Shown here one piece after another: positions 32,732 through 40,971 of a stretch of 64,000 nucleotides of DNA. The position numbers and the translations under genes were made by a program. Every line of letters begins with the position of its first letter. Position 1 is the first letter of the stretch. The DNA comes from SIG565 sp045613385 (GTDB lineage Bacteria; Bacillota; Clostridia; Oscillospirales; Acutalibacteraceae): contig JAZLAW010000008.1 in NCBI GenBank assembly GCA_045613385.1, positions 1 to 64,000 of the forward strand. The letters run 5' to 3'. The notes beneath the pieces were generated by a model. That model saw only the letters and a list, made by a program, of their open reading frames with translations, did not search any database and had not been told where the DNA came from.

Positions 32732-34033
32732 TTATTTTTCATTAAGAGCTGCGATACCGGGAAGAACCTTGCCTTCGAGGAATTCGAGCGAAGCGCCGCC
32801 GCCTGTAGAAATATGAGTCATCTTATCAGCGTATCCGAGCTTCTGAACTGCAGCCGCAGAGTCCCCGCCGCCGATAATGGAGATAGCGCCTGATTCAGCT
32901 ACTGCTTTAGCAACAGACTCTGTACCTGAAGCAAAATTTTTCCACTCAGATACACCCATCGGTCCGTTCCAGATAACAGTTCCTGCATTCTTAACTGCAT
33001 CTGCAAATAAAACTTCAGTCTTAGGACCAATATCGAGTCCCATCCAACCTTCCGGAATAGCATAAGAATCAACTATCTGTGATTCGGTATTTTCATCATA
33101 TTCACGGCCAAGTCTGTTATCAATCGGAAGCAAGAACTTAACGCCCTTAGCTTCTGCCTTTTTAATAAGACTGTCTGCCAGTTCTATCTTGTCTTCTTCA
33201 CAGAGAGATGTACCTACTGCATAACCCTTTGCACGGAAGAATGTATAAGCCATACCGCCGCCGATAATGAGTGTATCAACCTTTTCGATAAGGTTTTCGA
33301 TGACACCGATTTTATCACTAACCTTAGCACCGCCGAGGATTGCAACGAAAGGACGTGCCGGGTCTTCGAGAGCCTTGCCCATTACGCTGATTTCCTTCTG
33401 GATAAGATAACCGCAAACTGCAGGTAAATAATCAGCAACACCTGTAGTTGAAGCGTGTGCACGGTGTGCAGTACCGAAAGCATCATTAACAAAAATTTCT
33501 GCCAAAGAAGCGAGTTCTTTTGCAAAAGCGGCATCATTTTTGGTTTCTCTCGCATCAAAACGAACGTTTTCAATTAAAACTGCTTCACCATTATTTAAAG
33601 CAGCTGCCTTAGCCTTAGCATCTGCCCCGATAATATCGGCTGCAAATGTAACCTTATCACCGAGTAATTCATTCAAACGGTCTGCAACAGGTTTTAATGT
33701 AAATTTCTGTGCATCTTCTTCTGCAGCTTTTTTAAGATACTTTTCGGTAGCAGCTGCTCTCTCATTTTCGGGGAGAGCTTCTACAGCCTTCTTCTCCTTC
33801 TTGGAAAGACCGAAGCCTTCTGTAAAGATGCTGTGCGGTTTACCCATATGTGAGCAAAGAATAACTTTTGCACCGTTGTCAAGCAAATACTTGATTGTGG
33901 GTAATGCACCGATAATTCTCTTATCATCGGCAATTTTGCCATCCTTCATAGGTACGTTGAAATCGCAACGAACAAGTACACGTTTGCCCTGTACTGCGAT
34001 ATCTTCAACTGTCTTTTTGTTGAGCGCGTTCAT
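32732..34033 (-). CDS. pgk: Phosphoglycerate kinase with an extra loop
   Basis: 433 residues. Substrate site RCDFNVP, the HxxxP-like SHMGKP, nucleotide loops GGAKVSDK and WNGPMGV, and the C-terminal GGGDSAAAV and STGGGASLEFLEG are canonical. The usual bacterial length is about 395. Here some 40 residues rich in Lys, Glu and Ala are inserted between SHMGKP and FTLKPVADRL (about 69-110). The enzyme makes ATP and 3-phosphoglycerate from 1,3-bisphosphoglycerate. It is the first gene of the pgk-tpiA-gpmI block; gap is not in the window. Confidence 0.96.
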   Translation of the reverse strand: MNALNKKTVEDIAVQGKRVLVRCDFNVPMKDGKIADDKRIIGALPTIKYLLDNGAKVILCSHMGKPHSIFTEGFGLSKKEKKAVEALPENERAAATEKYLKKAAEEDAQKFTLKPVADRLNELLGDKVTFAADIIGADAKAKAAALNNGEAVLIENVRFDARETKNDAAFAKELASLAEIFVNDAFGTAHRAHASTTGVADYLPAVCGYLIQKEISVMGKALEDPARPFVAILGGAKVSDKIGVIENLIEKVDTLIIGGGMAYTFFRAKGYAVGTSLCEEDKIELADSLIKKAEAKGVKFLLPIDNRLGREYDENTESQIVDSYAIPEGWMGLDIGPKTEVLFADAVKNAGTVIWNGPMGVSEWKNFASGTESVAKAVAESGAISIIGGGDSAAAVQKLGYADKMTHISTGGGASLEFLEGKVLPGIAALNEK

Positions 34034-34147
34034 TAAAATCTTCCTTCCGTTTTTTGTTAAAAATTTTACAATCTTATTGTATCACAAATTTGCAAATTTT
34101 CAACATTTTTTATACAATTTATATATTATTATATTATATTACTCTTT

Positions 34148-34642
34148 TTACCATTTATAATTGTGCAACTGACCGAAATTCTGAAGTTCGGGATAATCCC
34201 ACTGTCTTAAAACTTCGTAAACACCTATTGCCACAGAGTTTGATAAATTAAGGCTACGGGCATCGTTTATCATAGGTATCCTGACACATTTTTCACGATT
34301 TTTAAGCAGTAATTCTTCCGGTAAACCTTTAGTTTCTTTCCCGAAAAGCAAATAGCAGTTATCCGGATATTCTATATCGGTGTGTTTATGAAGAGCCTTG
34401 GTGGTAAAGAAGAAAAACTCTCCTTCGTTTTTCTTAAAAAACTCATCAATATCATTATAATAGGTTATGTCGAGATACTGCCAATAATCAAGCCCTGCCC
34501 TTTTAAGTTTTTTATCATCAATTTTAAATCCCATAGGTCCTACAAGGTGTAGCCTTGCCCCGGTTGCAGCGCAGGTACGCGCAACATTTCCTGTGTTTTG
34601 CGGTATTTCAGGCTCGACCATAACTATATTTATCTTTGCCAT
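34148..34642 (-). CDS. trmL: tRNA (cytidine(34)-2'-O)-methyltransferase
   Basis: 164 residues of the SPOUT class. Opening IVMVEPEIPQNTGNVARTC, then LFGKETKGLP and IPMINDARSLNLSNSVAI, form the three knot motifs of TrmL. It methylates the wobble ribose of tRNA-Leu using S-adenosylmethionine, acting as a dimer in the cytoplasm. Single gene; the 5' region has GGGGATGTCAAT before the start. Confidence 0.93.
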   Translation of the reverse strand: MAKINIVMVEPEIPQNTGNVARTCAATGARLHLVGPMGFKIDDKKLKRAGLDYWQYLDITYYNDIDEFFKKNEGEFFFFTTKALHKHTDIEYPDNCYLLFGKETKGLPEELLLKNREKCVRIPMINDARSLNLSNSVAIGVYEVLRQWDYPELQNFGQLHNYKW

Positions 34643-34756
34643 ATTGACATCCCCTAACTAAATTCTACCTGTAATTATACCTTTTTAAAAACGGGCTTGT
34701 CAAGTATGGCTTTAGACTGTATAATAGGTAATATAAAATGAAAACGGAGAATAAAA

Positions 34757-35317
34757 ATGAAATTCAAACAGAATATATTGAACTTAACACTGGATTATCA
34801 GCACAAAAGGGGTATAACCTATCCTAAAACCGATGAACGCACATACCGTAATTTGCGCACCTGCTACATTATTGGCTTTGTTTATCAGACAATTTTTATG
34901 TTCCTTTTGATATACGGACAGGCAGCCACCGGATATTTAACCGGCAACAGTATTTTCACAGCAGCAATAATTTCCTTCGGCTTCTTTACTGCCGCTTTTG
35001 TACTTATGTTTTTCAAGCTTGATATAATTTCGCTCCCTCTTAATATTTTAGGCACTGTATTTTTATGGCCTATAATGAAAGAAGTTCTTTTCCTTTCAGG
35101 TGTTTTCTTTATCAAGGGCACGTTCTATGTCAAGCACTTAATTCCGCTTGTTCTGATTTTCCTACCATCAATCTGGATGAGCATCATTTCAACCCGTGAG
35201 CGCCATATCATAAAGCGCGACTACAAATTTATTATGAATAAACTCTACACTAAGCACCACACAGAAGAGATGGATGACAATGAATGGGAAGAATTTATAG
35301 ATAATTATAAAGCATAA
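34757..35317 (+). CDS. Membrane protein of unknown function, four TM segments
   Basis: 186 residues with hydrophobic segments at about 32-55, 63-85, 90-112 and 125-145, charged ends and an acidic C-terminus (EEMDDNEWEEF). It is a single-gene unit with GGAGAATAAAA before the start and a strong terminator after. No family recognised. Confidence 0.65.
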   Translation: MKFKQNILNLTLDYQHKRGITYPKTDERTYRNLRTCYIIGFVYQTIFMFLLIYGQAATGYLTGNSIFTAAIISFGFFTAAFVLMFFKLDIISLPLNILGTVFLWPIMKEVLFLSGVFFIKGTFYVKHLIPLVLIFLPSIWMSIISTRERHIIKRDYKFIMNKLYTKHHTEEMDDNEWEEFIDNYKA

Positions 35318-35347
35318 AAAAACGCGTCCTTTGGACGCGTTTTTTTA
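35316..35347. terminator. Bidirectional terminator between the membrane gene and dnaJ
   Basis: Stem AACGCGTCC/GGACGCGTT (35321-35329 with 35333-35341), A- and T-runs on both sides. Confidence 0.9.
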
Positions 35348-36505
35348 ATCGAATAAATCTTTTATTTTATCTGCAAAAGAACGCTTTTTATTATAATTCT
35401 TATCGTTTGATATTTTATCAAATTCCTTAAGTCTCTCCTTTTGCTCTTTATTAAGGTTCTTAGGTACTTCTACTACCACCCTTACATACTGGTCGCCACG
35501 TCCTGAATAACGAAGGCGTTGTATACCTTTACCTTTGAGTTTGAATTCATCACCCGGTTGTGTGCCTTCGTGTATTGTGAATTTAACCTTACCGTCAAGT
35601 GTCGGCACAGTGATTTCTGCGCCAAGCGCCGCCTGTGTAAAGGTAATAGGAATTTCACAGAAAACGTCATATCCGTCGCGCTCAAAAATCGGGTGGGGGC
35701 GTACGGTAACATTAATATGCAAATCTCCGTCAGGGGCACCGTTTACACCGGCATCTCCGCCGCCACGCATATTTATTACCTGAGAATCATCTATACCGGC
35801 CGGTATTTCCACTTCCCTTTCGAGCGTATGCCTTATCCTACCCTTGCCAAGACACGTGCGGCAGGGTTTTTCTATTATTTTACCCTTGCCTTGACAGTTC
35901 TGACAGGGTTGTTGAGTCTGCATAGCGCCAAAAGGAGTACGCTGTACCGTTGTTACATAACCGCTGCCCTTACAGTTAGGACAGGTTTTAGGTGTTGTTC
36001 CCTTTTCACAACCCGTACCGCCACAGTCGGTACAATTATCGATTTTTGTTACCTTGATTTTCTTGTTACAACCCTTTGCGGCTTCTTCAAATGAAATAAT
36101 AACATTGGCCGCTGTATCTGCACCGCGGCGCGGCGCATTGGGATTACGGCGCGATGAACTGCCACCGCCACCGAAGAACGAACCGAATATATCCCCAAGG
36201 TCACCAAAGTCACCAAAACCGCCAAAGCCACCGAAACCGCTGCCATATCCGCCTTGACCCGCACCGAAGTTAGGGTCAACACCCGCATGGCCGAACTGGT
36301 CGTATCTGGCGCGTTTTTCCTTATCCGATAACACCTCGTATGCTTCGTTGACTTCCTTGAATTTCTTTTCTGCTGCCGCATCCCCCGGGTTTAAGTCGGG
36401 ATGATACTTTTTGGCGGCTTTTCTGTATGCTTTCTTAAGGTCGTTTTCATCAACCGATTTATCGACACCTAAGACCTCATAATAGTCTCTTTTTTCGTCT
36501 GCCAC
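35345..36505 (-). CDS. dnaJ: Chaperone DnaJ
   Basis: 386 residues. J domain with the HPD triad (KKYHPDLN near 35), a Gly/Phe-rich linker (about 78-120), four CxxCxGxG-type zinc repeats (about 147-215) and the C-terminal client-binding domain. It delivers clients to DnaK and stimulates its ATPase. Starts at GTG with GGAGAATA before it. Last gene of the hrcA-grpE-dnaK-dnaJ operon, class I heat-shock arrangement. A stem-loop separates it from dnaK. Confidence 0.97.
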   Translation of the reverse strand: MADEKRDYYEVLGVDKSVDENDLKKAYRKAAKKYHPDLNPGDAAAEKKFKEVNEAYEVLSDKEKRARYDQFGHAGVDPNFGAGQGGYGSGFGGFGGFGDFGDLGDIFGSFFGGGGSSSRRNPNAPRRGADTAANVIISFEEAAKGCNKKIKVTKIDNCTDCGGTGCEKGTTPKTCPNCKGSGYVTTVQRTPFGAMQTQQPCQNCQGKGKIIEKPCRTCLGKGRIRHTLEREVEIPAGIDDSQVINMRGGGDAGVNGAPDGDLHINVTVRPHPIFERDGYDVFCEIPITFTQAALGAEITVPTLDGKVKFTIHEGTQPGDEFKLKGKGIQRLRYSGRGDQYVRVVVEVPKNLNKEQKERLKEFDKISNDKNYNKKRSFADKIKDLFD

Positions 36506-36543
36506 AGTTATTCTCCTGCTAAATACTCATTTGTGATATGTAT

Positions 36544-36566
36544 AGGGGAGAGTGTTGCTCTCCCCT
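36544..36566 (-). terminator. Stem-loop between dnaK and dnaJ
   Basis: AGGGGAGAG/CTCTCCCCT (36544-36552 with 36558-36566), 5-base loop, no long T-run. Likely an mRNA processing or partial termination site that lowers dnaJ relative to dnaK. Confidence 0.55.
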
Positions 36567-36573
36567 TCTTTAA

Positions 36574-38403
36574 TTATTTGTTTTCGTCAACATCAGTGAA
36601 ATCGGCATCGTAAACATTGTTATCCGACGCAGCGCCGTCCGGAGCTGTGCCATTTGCCGCATTAGCTTCACTTGCTGCTTTGTAAAGCTTCTCACTGATA
36701 GCGTAAATTTCTTTCTGTAACTCTTCCTGCTTTGCCTTGATAGCTTCGATATCTTCACCCTTTAATGCTTCCTTCAAAGCTTCCTTCGCAGCTTCAATCT
36801 TACCTTTTTCTTCTTCAGTAATCTTGTCGCCCATTTCAGAAATTGTCTTTTCGGTCTGATAAATCATCTGGTCAGCACCGTTGCGGATGTCAATATCTTC
36901 GCGGCGCTTCTTATCTTCTGCAGCATACTGTTCTGCTTCTTTAACTGCCTTATCAATATCTTCTTTAGACATATTGGTAGAAGCGGTGATAGTTATATCA
37001 TTTTCTTTGCCTGTGCCAAGGTCTTTTGCCGATACGTGAACAATGCCGTTAGCATCAATATCAAAGGTAACTTCAATCTGGGGAATTCCGCGCGGAGCGG
37101 GAGCTATTCCATCAAGGTGGAATACACCGAGTGTTTTGTTATCCTTAGCAAATTCGCGCTCACCCTGTAATACATGTACTTCAACCGAAGTCTGACCGTC
37201 GGCTGCAGTAGAGAATATCTGGCTCTTTTTAGCCGGAATTGTAGTGTTGCGTTCAATAACCTTTGTTGAAACGCCACCCATTGTCTCAATACCGAGTGAC
37301 AACGGAGTAACATCCAAAAGGAGAAGTCCCTTAACGTCACCGCCAAGTACACCGCCCTGAAGTGCGGCACCGAGTGCTACACATTCATCGGGGTTGATAC
37401 CCTTAAAGGGTTCTGCGCCCATAAAGTTTTTAACGGCTTCCTGAACGGCAGGGATACGTGAAGAACCGCCCACCATAAGAACCTTGTGAATTTCGTTTTT
37501 ATTAAGACCCGAGTCGCTGAGAGCCTGGCGTACCGGTCCCATAGTGGCTTCTACCAAGTCTGCTGTGAGTTCGTTGAACTTAGCGCGGGAAAGTGTTGTT
37601 TCGAAATGCTTAGGACCTGTAGCATCAGCGGTAATAAACGGAAGATTGATGTCTGCCTGTGTCATACCGGACAAGTCAATTTTAGCTTTTTCAGATGCTT
37701 CCTTAACACGTTGCATTGCCATTTTATCATTTGATAAATCAATGCCACTCTCAGCCTTGAACTGAGCAACAACCCAGTCCATAATGCGTTTATCGAAATC
37801 ATCACCACCAAGGCGGTTGTTACCGGCAGTAGCCAAAACTTCCTGTACACCGTCACCCATTTCAATAATGGATACGTCGAATGTACCGCCGCCCAAGTCG
37901 TATACCATAACCTTCTGGTCGTTATCCTTATCAATACCGTAAGCCAAAGCTGCAGCTGTAGGCTCGTTTATAATACGCTTAACTTCAAGACCTGCGATTT
38001 TACCCGCATCCTTGGTAGCCTGACGCTGAGCATCGGTAAAGTAAGCAGGAACGGTGATAACCGCTTCCGATACAGTAGTACCGAGATATGCTTCGGCATC
38101 TGCCTTTAATTTCTGCAAAATGATTGCGGAAATTTCCTGTGGGGTATAACCCTTACCATCAATATCCACAGTGTAGGAAGTACCCATTTCACGTTTGATT
38201 GAACTGATTGTACGGTCGGGGTTGGTGATAGCCTGACGCTTTGCCACCTGTCCTACCATACGTTCACCTGTTTTTGAGAAAGCAACAACACTCGGTGTTG
38301 TTCTGCCGCCTTCTGCATTGGCAATAACCACCGCTTCGCCGCCTTCCATAACGGCTACGCAAGAGTTTGTTGTACCTAAGTCAATACCAATAATTTTTCC
38401 CAT
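36574..38403 (-). CDS. dnaK: Chaperone DnaK (Hsp70)
   Basis: 609 residues. ATPase-domain signatures IGIDLGTTNS, VYDLGGGTFDVS and VLMVGGSSRIPAV, a DVTPLSLGIET linker start and substrate domain, and a helical lid ending in an acidic tail. Works with GrpE and DnaJ in protein folding under stress. RBS TAGGAG. Transcribed from the CIRCE-controlled promoter at 40020-40047. Confidence 0.98.
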   Translation of the reverse strand: MGKIIGIDLGTTNSCVAVMEGGEAVVIANAEGGRTTPSVVAFSKTGERMVGQVAKRQAITNPDRTISSIKREMGTSYTVDIDGKGYTPQEISAIILQKLKADAEAYLGTTVSEAVITVPAYFTDAQRQATKDAGKIAGLEVKRIINEPTAAALAYGIDKDNDQKVMVYDLGGGTFDVSIIEMGDGVQEVLATAGNNRLGGDDFDKRIMDWVVAQFKAESGIDLSNDKMAMQRVKEASEKAKIDLSGMTQADINLPFITADATGPKHFETTLSRAKFNELTADLVEATMGPVRQALSDSGLNKNEIHKVLMVGGSSRIPAVQEAVKNFMGAEPFKGINPDECVALGAALQGGVLGGDVKGLLLLDVTPLSLGIETMGGVSTKVIERNTTIPAKKSQIFSTAADGQTSVEVHVLQGEREFAKDNKTLGVFHLDGIAPAPRGIPQIEVTFDIDANGIVHVSAKDLGTGKENDITITASTNMSKEDIDKAVKEAEQYAAEDKKRREDIDIRNGADQMIYQTEKTISEMGDKITEEEKGKIEAAKEALKEALKGEDIEAIKAKQEELQKEIYAISEKLYKAASEANAANGTAPDGAASDNNVYDADFTDVDENK

Positions 38404-38441
38404 AATAATAATCTCCTATTAAAAAATATTTTTTATATATG

Positions 38442-38921
38442 TTAATTTGCAACCTTTACCATAGCAGGGCGGATGACTGTCTCACCAATTTTATAGCCCT
38501 GTTGTAAAACTTCTGCAACAACATTTTCTTCAAAATTCTCATCTTCTATATGCATCACTGCATCGTGCAATGACGGGTCGAACTTATCACCCGCGTTTGC
38601 AAGTGGCACTATGCCGATGCTTTCCGATAAAGATAAAAACTGCTTTACTATAAGTTCTATACCCTTAATATACTCAGGGTTGTCACTATCCATACCAACT
38701 GTTCTGCCTATGTTGTCAATAACAGGTAACAGTTTTTTTACAACGTCCGCCTTGGCATATTCGCCGACGCTTAACTTTTCGCGGTCGGTCCTTTTTTTGT
38801 AGTTATCGAATTCTGCCGCGGTACGAAGCAATAAATTATGTTCTTCTTCAAGTTTCGTCTTTAAAGCTTTGATTTCTTCATCCTTTTTGTTTTTTCGCGG
38901 CTTCTTTTCCTGTTCTTCCAT
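38442..38921 (-). CDS. grpE: Nucleotide exchange factor GrpE
   Basis: 159 residues. Charged N-terminal helix with LLLRTAAEFDNYKKRTDRE, then the beta-wing end with DPSLHDAVMHIED and GYKIGETVIRPAMVKVAN. Releases ADP from DnaK. The N-terminal arm is shorter than in many relatives. Two bases after hrcA, so translation is coupled. Confidence 0.95.
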   Translation of the reverse strand: MEEQEKKPRKNKKDEEIKALKTKLEEEHNLLLRTAAEFDNYKKRTDREKLSVGEYAKADVVKKLLPVIDNIGRTVGMDSDNPEYIKGIELIVKQFLSLSESIGIVPLANAGDKFDPSLHDAVMHIEDENFEENVVAEVLQQGYKIGETVIRPAMVKVAN

Positions 38922-38923
38922 TT

Positions 38924-39976
38924 TTACAGCTCCTCCATATTTTTAAAGGTTTCGGTGAGTAAAGAGTCCATTCGTTTAGCGGTATACTCTATGCTTGGAA
39001 TAATCTGCTCATACGACATTCTCGTAGGACCTATAACACCCACACAACCTGTATTTTTTTCACCTGCATTGTATTTTGCAAATATAATGCTTGACGGCGC
39101 AAGTACGCTATACATAGTGTCTTTCCCGAATATTACACCGACTCGCGATGTATCATCCAGCAAAATTGACATAAGCGTATCTCTACTGCCAAGAAGCGAA
39201 ATTATTTTATCAGCATCACCTTTTTCAAGTCCCATAGTAAACAGATTAGTCTGTCCCGCCATACTGACATTCGTATTGTTTATATCGCTAATCATATCAA
39301 ACAGACTTGATAAAAGCGGCATAAGTGATAATGCATCCATCCCCGCCGCTATGTAAATTCCCTGTTGTGCCGCAGGAGACAATTCTTCAAGACTGCGTTT
39401 TAAAATTTTGTCACCGACTAATTTATCGAATCTTGCAACAAACTGGGCATCAAGAACGGTCGGCACCGATACGAGTCGGCTACGGGAACGGCCATCGGTT
39501 GTAATTAATATAAGCATTGCCGAACGGCTACCCATTTTAAAAAGTTCTACGCGCTTCACCCGTGGCCCTTTAGCCGATATATTGGTAACAAGACTTGGCA
39601 GCCCTGTAATATCGCTCAAAACCTTACAGGCTATGTCCGGCATTTTCTCGGGGTCACAGTTAGATGGGGATAATGCCGCATCAATATACTGTTTATGTTC
39701 GGGATTTACCGCATCGTGATTCATTAGGGATTCAATATAAAGTTTATATCCAAGTGCGGTCGGTACACGACCTGCCGAAGTATGCGGTTGCTCGAGAAAG
39801 CCCATATCACAAAGTGCACTCATCTCATTTCTGAGCGTTGCGCTTGATGGCGCATTTTCCAGAATATCACAAAGAATTTTTGAGCCAATCGGCTCACCTG
39901 ATGCAATATGCAGCTTAACGATAGCTGTGAGTATCGCCCTTTTTCTCTGACTTAATTCCAAATCCGCACCACCCAT
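38924..39976 (-). CDS. hrcA: Heat-inducible transcription repressor HrcA
   Basis: 350 residues. The winged-helix N-terminus (ELSQRKRAILTAIV, then SSATLRNEMSALCDMGFLEQPHTSAGRVPT) and the IGPTRMSYE C-terminal segment are diagnostic. It binds CIRCE and represses this operon; activity depends on GroEL. ATG 39976 is given; a TTG at 39961 with GGTGG upstream would match the usual family start better. First gene of the operon, with CIRCE just before it. Confidence 0.96.
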   Translation of the reverse strand: MGGADLELSQRKRAILTAIVKLHIASGEPIGSKILCDILENAPSSATLRNEMSALCDMGFLEQPHTSAGRVPTALGYKLYIESLMNHDAVNPEHKQYIDAALSPSNCDPEKMPDIACKVLSDITGLPSLVTNISAKGPRVKRVELFKMGSRSAMLILITTDGRSRSRLVSVPTVLDAQFVARFDKLVGDKILKRSLEELSPAAQQGIYIAAGMDALSLMPLLSSLFDMISDINNTNVSMAGQTNLFTMGLEKGDADKIISLLGSRDTLMSILLDDTSRVGVIFGKDTMYSVLAPSSIIFAKYNAGEKNTGCVGVIGPTRMSYEQIIPSIEYTAKRMDSLLTETFKNMEEL

Positions 39977-39985
39977 CTTTTAAGA

Positions 39986-40012
39986 TTAGCACTCTGCACT
40001 GTCGAGTGCTAA
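39986..40012 (-). promoter_or_regulatory. CIRCE operator
   Basis: A perfect TTAGCACTC-N9-GAGTGCTAA, the HrcA binding site, located 10 bases before the hrcA start and just after the -10 box. Confidence 0.97.
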
Positions 40013-40019
40013 CAATTTC

Positions 40020-40047
40020 ATTATAACCAAAATTTCACAAAAGTCAA
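40020..40047 (-). promoter_or_regulatory. Sigma-A promoter of the hrcA operon
   Basis: On the minus strand TTGACT (40047-40042), 16-bp spacer, TATAAT (40025-40020). CIRCE covers the start of the transcript. Confidence 0.85.
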
Positions 40048-40140
40048 TACATTTTTGAAAAATTTTTTGACTTTTACTGACCTTTAAATTAAAACAATGG
40101 TATATTCTCTGAAAAGTGGCACAAAATACCTTAAAAGAAG

Positions 40141-40791
40141 GTGTTTATTATTAAAAAGTTTTTAAGTGTTTTTCTGATTTTTTCGGTTTTTTTATTCAGC
40201 CTTTCTCCTTTTTGTTCTGCTTTTTCAAAATTCGGCTCACGCGGAGAAGAAGTACGGGCTATACAAATAAAACTGTCTTCGCTCGGTTACTATAATGGCA
40301 GTATAGATGGTATATATGGCTCGGCAACCGAAAAGGCGGTGAGGCAATTTCAATACGATAACTCCCTTGTCTCTGACGGAATAGCAGGAGATAAAACCTT
40401 AGCAGCACTCGGTATCAATGGTACAGATGTCGGATACTCTTCTTCAGATTATCTTTTACTCGCCAGACTTATTTCCGCCGAAGCGCGCGGAGAGAGTTAT
40501 TTAGGACAGGTTGCTGTCGGCGCTGTAGTGCTTAACCGGGTAGAGCACCCCTCCTTCCCCGATACAATTTCAGGTGTCATATACGAAAGAGGTGCTTTTT
40601 CCTGCCTATATGATGGGCAGTTCGATAAACCCGTCAGTGAACAGGCCTATGCCGCCGCGCGTGATGCGCTAAACGGTATGGACCCAAGTGGCGGTGCTAT
40701 TTACTACTTTAACCCTAAGACTGCCACAAACAAATGGATTTGGTCGCGACCGGCCATCACAACAATCGGTAACCATATATTTTGCGCTTAA
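40141..40791 (+). CDS. sleB: Spore cortex-lytic enzyme SleB
   Basis: 216 residues. A signal peptide (hydrophobic to about residue 27), a peptidoglycan-binding repeat (GSRGEEVRAIQIKLSSLGYY to about 90), then the Hydrolase_2 domain with SAEARGESYLGQVAVGAV, VLNR, SFPDTISGVIY and a C-terminal INHIFC-like end. SleB is a lytic transglycosylase that degrades spore cortex during germination, so the organism probably sporulates. The GTG at 40141 forms part of the SD-like AGAAGGTG; an ATT at 40150 has better spacing. No ypeB follows, unlike in Bacillus. Confidence 0.88.
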   Translation: MFIIKKFLSVFLIFSVFLFSLSPFCSAFSKFGSRGEEVRAIQIKLSSLGYYNGSIDGIYGSATEKAVRQFQYDNSLVSDGIAGDKTLAALGINGTDVGYSSSDYLLLARLISAEARGESYLGQVAVGAVVLNRVEHPSFPDTISGVIYERGAFSCLYDGQFDKPVSEQAYAAARDALNGMDPSGGAIYYFNPKTATNKWIWSRPAITTIGNHIFCA

Positions 40792-40820
40792 AAAAAAGAG
40801 AGCCGAAGCTCTCTTTTTTA
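40791..40820. terminator. Terminator between sleB and the OadG-like gene
   Basis: Stem AAAAAGAGAGC/GCTCTCTTTTT with CGAA loop (40793-40818); works in both directions for two convergent genes. Confidence 0.88.
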
Positions 40821-40949
40821 TTTTTTACTTGAGAATATTTTATTAAGCGCCACTGTTGCAAAAATTATTACGCCCATTACTATGAGTATTGACAACATTC
40901 CGGTACCCATATATGAAAGGTTTGTTATAAAATTATTAGGTTCAAACAT
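40818..40949 (-). CDS. OadG-related small transporter subunit
   Basis: 43 residues: a short N-terminus, one membrane helix (about 16-36, with SILIVMGVIIFATVAL) and a basic tail. This is the pattern of the tiny gamma/OadG-like subunits that accompany sodium-pumping decarboxylase beta subunits, and its gene lies 22 bases after such a beta subunit. AAGGAGAA stands before the ATG at 40949. It likely stabilises or anchors the beta subunit. Confidence 0.75.
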   Translation of the reverse strand: MFEPNNFITNLSYMGTGMLSILIVMGVIIFATVALNKIFSSKK

Positions 40950-40971
40950 TTAAATTCTCCTTACATTTATA

